Assembly: GCA_900544705.1 (NCBI GenBank)
Contig: UQWH01000079.1
Location: forward strand, 1-7,058
Reading direction: 5' to 3'
DNA from: an uncultured Eubacteriales bacterium
Lineage (GTDB): Bacteria > Bacillota > Clostridia > Oscillospirales > Oscillospiraceae
DNA length: 7,058 nucleotides
Positions 5,227 to 7,058 of this stretch are shown here, one piece after another. The notes under the pieces are model-generated. The model saw nothing but the letters and a program-made list of their open reading frames with translations. It ran no database searches and was not told the origin of the DNA. Within the stretch, counting starts at the first letter, position 1; every line of letters starts with the position of its first letter. The translations under genes and the position numbers were made by a program.

Positions 5227-5753
5227 GCCTTTTTTCTCCCCGCGCCCGCGCGGCGGTATCTCCCGCGCGCCGTCAGGCGCTTGTCTGCCATGGCATAAAT
5301 CAACGTAACCGTCAACCCGCCATGATTCAGCGCCCGCCGCACGCGCTCAATATCGCCATACTTTTCCAGCAGCCCCACGGCGTAAACCTTGCGGAAGCTG
5401 TGCGGCGCGACGTTCTGAGTTAACCGGCACGCAGCCGCCGCCCGCTTGACATCCTTCCACACCGCCTGTCTCGTTCTGGGCTTTCCCTGCCGTTCCCCCT
5501 CGAAAACCCAACATTTTCCAGAATTTTCCAGTAGGTCATACAGCAGCGGTTGAGGGATTCCCACTTGCCGCCGCTTCCCTGTTTTCTGCTCGGTAATCCA
5601 GAAATTCGGTTTCAACTGCTCCGGCCGCAGCGCCAGCGCGTCAGAGATGCGGAGTCCGGTATGCAGCAGCAGCCGCACAACGAGCCGGTTCTCATACGTC
5701 AAGAGGTCGAGAACGTTCTCGACCTCTCTCTGTAGCAGATATTCGGTTGTCAC
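5223..5753 (-). CDS. short tyrosine recombinase/integrase (catalytic domain only)
   Basis: The 176-residue protein consists of the tyrosine recombinase catalytic domain without the N-terminal arm- and core-binding domains. The active set is complete: Arg35 (HTGLRISDAL), Lys57 (EQKTGKRR), His118 and Arg121 (PHSFRK), His144 (LNHGG) and Tyr153 (LIYAMAD). A basic tail (RYRRAGAGRKKA) may help DNA binding. Such short forms exist in nature (FimB/FimE-like proteins of about 200 residues), so it need not be a fragment. The GTG start overlaps the preceding stop as GTGA, with AGGTGG seven bases upstream, which argues for an authentic start. It probably integrates and excises the element or resolves its multimers; which is unknown. 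Codons 9-17 carry a 26-bp palindrome. Confidence 0.88.
   Translation of the reverse strand: MTTEYLLQREVENVLDLLTYENRLVVRLLLHTGLRISDALALRPEQLKPNFWITEQKTGKRRQVGIPQPLLYDLLENSGKCWVFEGERQGKPRTRQAVWKDVKRAAAACRLTQNVAPHSFRKVYAVGLLEKYGDIERVRRALNHGGLTVTLIYAMADKRLTARGRYRRAGAGRKKA
5702..5727. repeat. 26-bp perfect palindrome within the int 5' end
   Basis: AGAGGTCGAGAAC (5702-5714) is followed directly by its exact reverse complement (5715-5727). It may be viewed as 10-bp arms around a 6-bp centre AACGTT, the geometry of a Xer/integrase core site. Each arm also contains GTCGA, the core of the Spo0A box. It covers codons 9-17 of int. Confidence 0.95.
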
Positions 5754-6088
5754 CGGCCCACCTCACAATACCGCGCCAGTCCGGCGATATAGCCGCCGTT
5801 CGTCGGCTTCCCCCGTTCCGCGCTATAGGCCGCGCCAAAAATACGCTTCTGCAACCGCGCATCCCCGCGCAGCCACGCCTTTTCAATCGTGTGACGCATA
5901 CTCCGCTCCACCCTTGACGGCGTGGAGCCAAACTCCCGCGCCAACGCCGGGTAAAGCTCCTTAGTCATGTACGGATGCTCTCGCACATCCCAGCGCCGCA
6001 CCGCCTCGCGGAGCAGCGCCGTCCCCCTGACAAAATCGTCATGCCCCAGCTCCAACAGGGTTTCGTCTAACTTTTCGGTATCAATCAT
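5750..6088 (-). CDS. stand-alone Spo0A C-terminal DNA-binding domain protein
   Basis: The whole 112-residue protein aligns with the effector domain of Spo0A, the master regulator of sporulation, and has no receiver domain. Recognisable segments are LLELGHDDFVRGTALLREAV at 11-30, MTKELYPALAREFGSTPSRV at 41-60, ERSMRHTIEKAWLRGD at 61-76 and IFGAAYSAERGKPTNGGYIA at 83-102, each close to Spo0A. Glu61, Arg62 and Arg65 in the recognition helix correspond to residues that contact the 0A box in Bacillus Spo0A (from memory: E213, R214, R217). It should bind 0A-like DNA without needing phosphorylation. Start: ATG with AAGGAGG upstream, overlapping the rep stop as ATGA. The next gene, int, starts inside its stop as GTGA. 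A role in controlling the element's replication, excision or timing is inferred from the operon. Confidence 0.9.
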   Translation of the reverse strand: MIDTEKLDETLLELGHDDFVRGTALLREAVRRWDVREHPYMTKELYPALAREFGSTPSRVERSMRHTIEKAWLRGDARLQKRIFGAAYSAERGKPTNGGYIAGLARYCEVGR

Positions 6089-6834
6089 AGCTGTTTTTCC
6101 TCCTTAAACCTAGAAATCTTAATTTTTGCGCCGGGAATGACAAATTCCACAGCGTTATCAACAGAGCGATAATCTAAGTCAGCATAGACCTTATCTGGCT
6201 CCCGCAGCCGCCCGCCGGAATAATACCACCGACCAAGCGGGCGCTGCCCGTCCTGCTTGCCGATATACTTGCAGCAATAGCCGACGGCGGCGTGATAATC
6301 ACCATAAAGCTCCTGCGCCGTCGAGAAGCCAAAACCCCACTGCGGAAGATTGAAAACCGTCCTATTATCCCATTTTACCCAAGAATCCACAACTTTCAGA
6401 CCATCCCCGGAAAGAAAGCCGTGGAAATGGAAAGCGCCGTCCTTGTGTAGCTCCGGCACCAGAATATAGCGCAGGCCGCAGCGCCTGACCATATTGTCAG
6501 CCCAGCGCGACAGCGCTATCACGACGGCTTGACCGTCGTACCGGTCAATCTTCGATGCGTCGAGGGTAAGCGTTACGAAATATTGGAAATCATTCGCCAG
6601 CGCCAGCCGCCGCAGCTTCGCCCGCGCCCGACGCATCGACCGCAGCATATTTTCACCTTCGGACTTTACGCCCGCTTCGCGGACGGGCTTCGCCTTGTCG
6701 CTGTCCCATTTATCGGACAGTTCCCAGCCCGGTTCCCGGAACATCTGTGCTGACGCACAGACAACATCCTGACTGCCGTCAGGATAGGTATACACAACTG
6801 CGTTGTGTGAAAATTCGCCGACATTCTTGCTCAT
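6085..6834 (-). CDS. rolling-circle replication initiator (HUH endonuclease, Rep)
   Basis: The 249-residue Rep should nick one strand at the origin and become covalently attached through a tyrosine to start rolling-circle replication. Motif 1 is FVTLTL at 86-91. Motif 2 is the metal-binding HUH, HKDGAFHFHGF at 130-140 with His136 and His138. Motif 3 is GYCCKYIGK at 185-193 with Tyr186 as likely nucleophile, Lys189, and a second Tyr190. This resembles the REP_ORF2/G2P-type proteins of small plasmids and filamentous phages. The first 80 residues precede motif 1 and are of unknown role. The ATG at 6834 has only a weak GGAG close by. The 5' coding end carries four inverted repeats. The gene is first in the rep-spo0A-like-int operon and lies just downstream of a probable nick site. 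Confidence 0.9.
   Translation of the reverse strand: MSKNVGEFSHNAVVYTYPDGSQDVVCASAQMFREPGWELSDKWDSDKAKPVREAGVKSEGENMLRSMRRARAKLRRLALANDFQYFVTLTLDASKIDRYDGQAVVIALSRWADNMVRRCGLRYILVPELHKDGAFHFHGFLSGDGLKVVDSWVKWDNRTVFNLPQWGFGFSTAQELYGDYHAAVGYCCKYIGKQDGQRPLGRWYYSGGRLREPDKVYADLDYRSVDNAVEFVIPGAKIKISRFKEEKQL
6732..6808. repeat. four consecutive inverted repeats in the rep 5' end
   Basis: Four perfect hairpin-forming repeats stand side by side: GTTCC-C-GGAAC (6732-6742), TCTGTGC-TGAC-GCACAGA (6744-6761), ATCCTGAC-TGCC-GTCAGGAT (6766-6785) and ACACAAC-TGC-GTTGTGT (6792-6808). They occupy roughly codons 9-34 of rep. The density is far above what the host genes here show, so they probably form structure in the rep mRNA or in single-stranded element DNA. 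Confidence 0.9.
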
Positions 6835-6851
6835 CCGCTCCGCGAATGACG

Positions 6852-6880
6852 GAATAATGTCCTATTATCAAGTAGAAGAA
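6852..6880 (-). other. probable double-strand origin (Rep nick site) of the rolling-circle element
   Basis: Read on the minus strand, TTTCTTCTACTTGATAATAG contains CTTGATA (6872-6866), the nick sequence shared by pC194/pUB110-type plasmids and phiX174, cut as CTTG^ATA. That places the cut between 6869 and 6868. The flanks also resemble the pC194 origin (TTTCTT before, ATAATA after). Directly after the cut, ATAAT/ATTAT with a 5-nt loop can form a small hairpin. The site lies 32 bp upstream of rep and on the rep coding strand, as expected for this family. Confidence 0.6.
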
Positions 6881-6884
6881 AGGC

Positions 6885-6901
6885 CGCTCGCTGCGCTCGC
6901 T
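6885..6901 (+). repeat. 8-bp direct repeat
   Basis: CGCTCGCT occurs twice (6885-6892 and 6894-6901), one base apart, next to the probable nick site. Short direct repeats of this sort can be Rep-binding iterons, but two copies are weak evidence. Confidence 0.45.
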
Positions 6902-6949
6902 CATCCCGCAAGGAAAGCCCGACACGGCGGGCGGCTGCGTCAGGGCCAG

Positions 6950-7029
6950 CGCCGCGCCCAGCTTCGCGCTGCGCGGCGTTCGGCCCCGCTTGCCGTCCGC
7001 TGCCCTAGGCGGCGCTCGAACCGCGCCGC
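6950..7029. repeat. GC-rich hairpins in the region upstream of rep
   Basis: Two strong stems are seen. One at 6950-6978 has 11 base pairs (CGCCGCG plus CAGC with their complements), a two-base bulge and a TTCGC loop. The other, at 7009-7029, is GCGGCGC-TCGAACC-GCGCCGC. No supported coding frame lies in 6835-7058, and no clear rep promoter is visible. The region could be part of the replication origin, for example a single-strand origin, or an untranslated leader. Confidence 0.6.
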
Positions 7030-7058
7030 TACGGGCATAAAGGAACCGCCGCCGGTCA

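Noticed and set aside
5513..5531. 9-bp direct repeat ATTTTCCAG with 10-bp period in int
   Set aside because: It falls in coding sequence, is short, and fits ordinary codon content; no sign of function.
7009..7029. tRNA T-arm, suggested by GGTTCGA on the minus strand in a 7-nt loop
   Set aside because: The loop is out of register with a T-loop, and no acceptor, anticodon or CCA elements flank it.

Overview
The window looks like GC-rich chromosome of a spore-forming Clostridia-class Firmicute, probably of the Oscillospiraceae type. This is inferred from strong AGGAGG-type ribosome sites, the Firmicute style of the housekeeping proteins and a Spo0A-type DNA-binding domain. Species cannot be named from the sequence.

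Left half (1-2437, + strand): the 3' end of radA, then a two-gene unit. This unit encodes a sugar-transfer-associated type ATP-grasp protein and a CofE-like (F420-0:glutamate ligase family) protein, 10 bp apart, behind a possible promoter. Both belong to families that form amide bonds with nucleotide triphosphates, but their substrate is not evident. The unit ends in a run of hairpins (2425-2548) and a perfect 34-bp palindrome (2582-2615) that serves as terminator for both convergent units.

Middle (2618-5040, - strand): a leftward host operon of a XerC/D-like tyrosine recombinase, a HAD phosphatase whose start overlaps the xerC 3' end, and a small lipoprotein. A good promoter at 5012-5040 drives it. 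It has a leader of about 235 nt with several hairpins, one of which covers the xerC ribosome site.

Right part (about 5041 to beyond the window end, - strand): what appears to be the left portion of a small integrated rolling-circle element. Its leftward operon is rep (HUH endonuclease), then a stand-alone Spo0A C-terminal DNA-binding domain, then a catalytic-domain-only tyrosine recombinase. The genes are joined by 4-bp ATGA and GTGA start/stop overlaps. A CTTGATAATA sequence just upstream of rep matches the pC194/phiX174-type nick site. The rep 5' end carries four consecutive inverted repeats, the int 5' end holds a perfect 26-bp palindrome, and the presumed left edge holds more inverted repeats. 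Just past int lies a well-formed outward-pointing promoter whose start site overlaps a near-perfect Spo0A box. The right end of the element is not in the window, so its size and cargo are unknown.

The main point of interest is this element: a rolling-circle integrative unit that carries its own receiver-less Spo0A-like regulator and a candidate 0A box at its edge. This suggests, without proving, that its excision or replication is tied to the host's sporulation decision.
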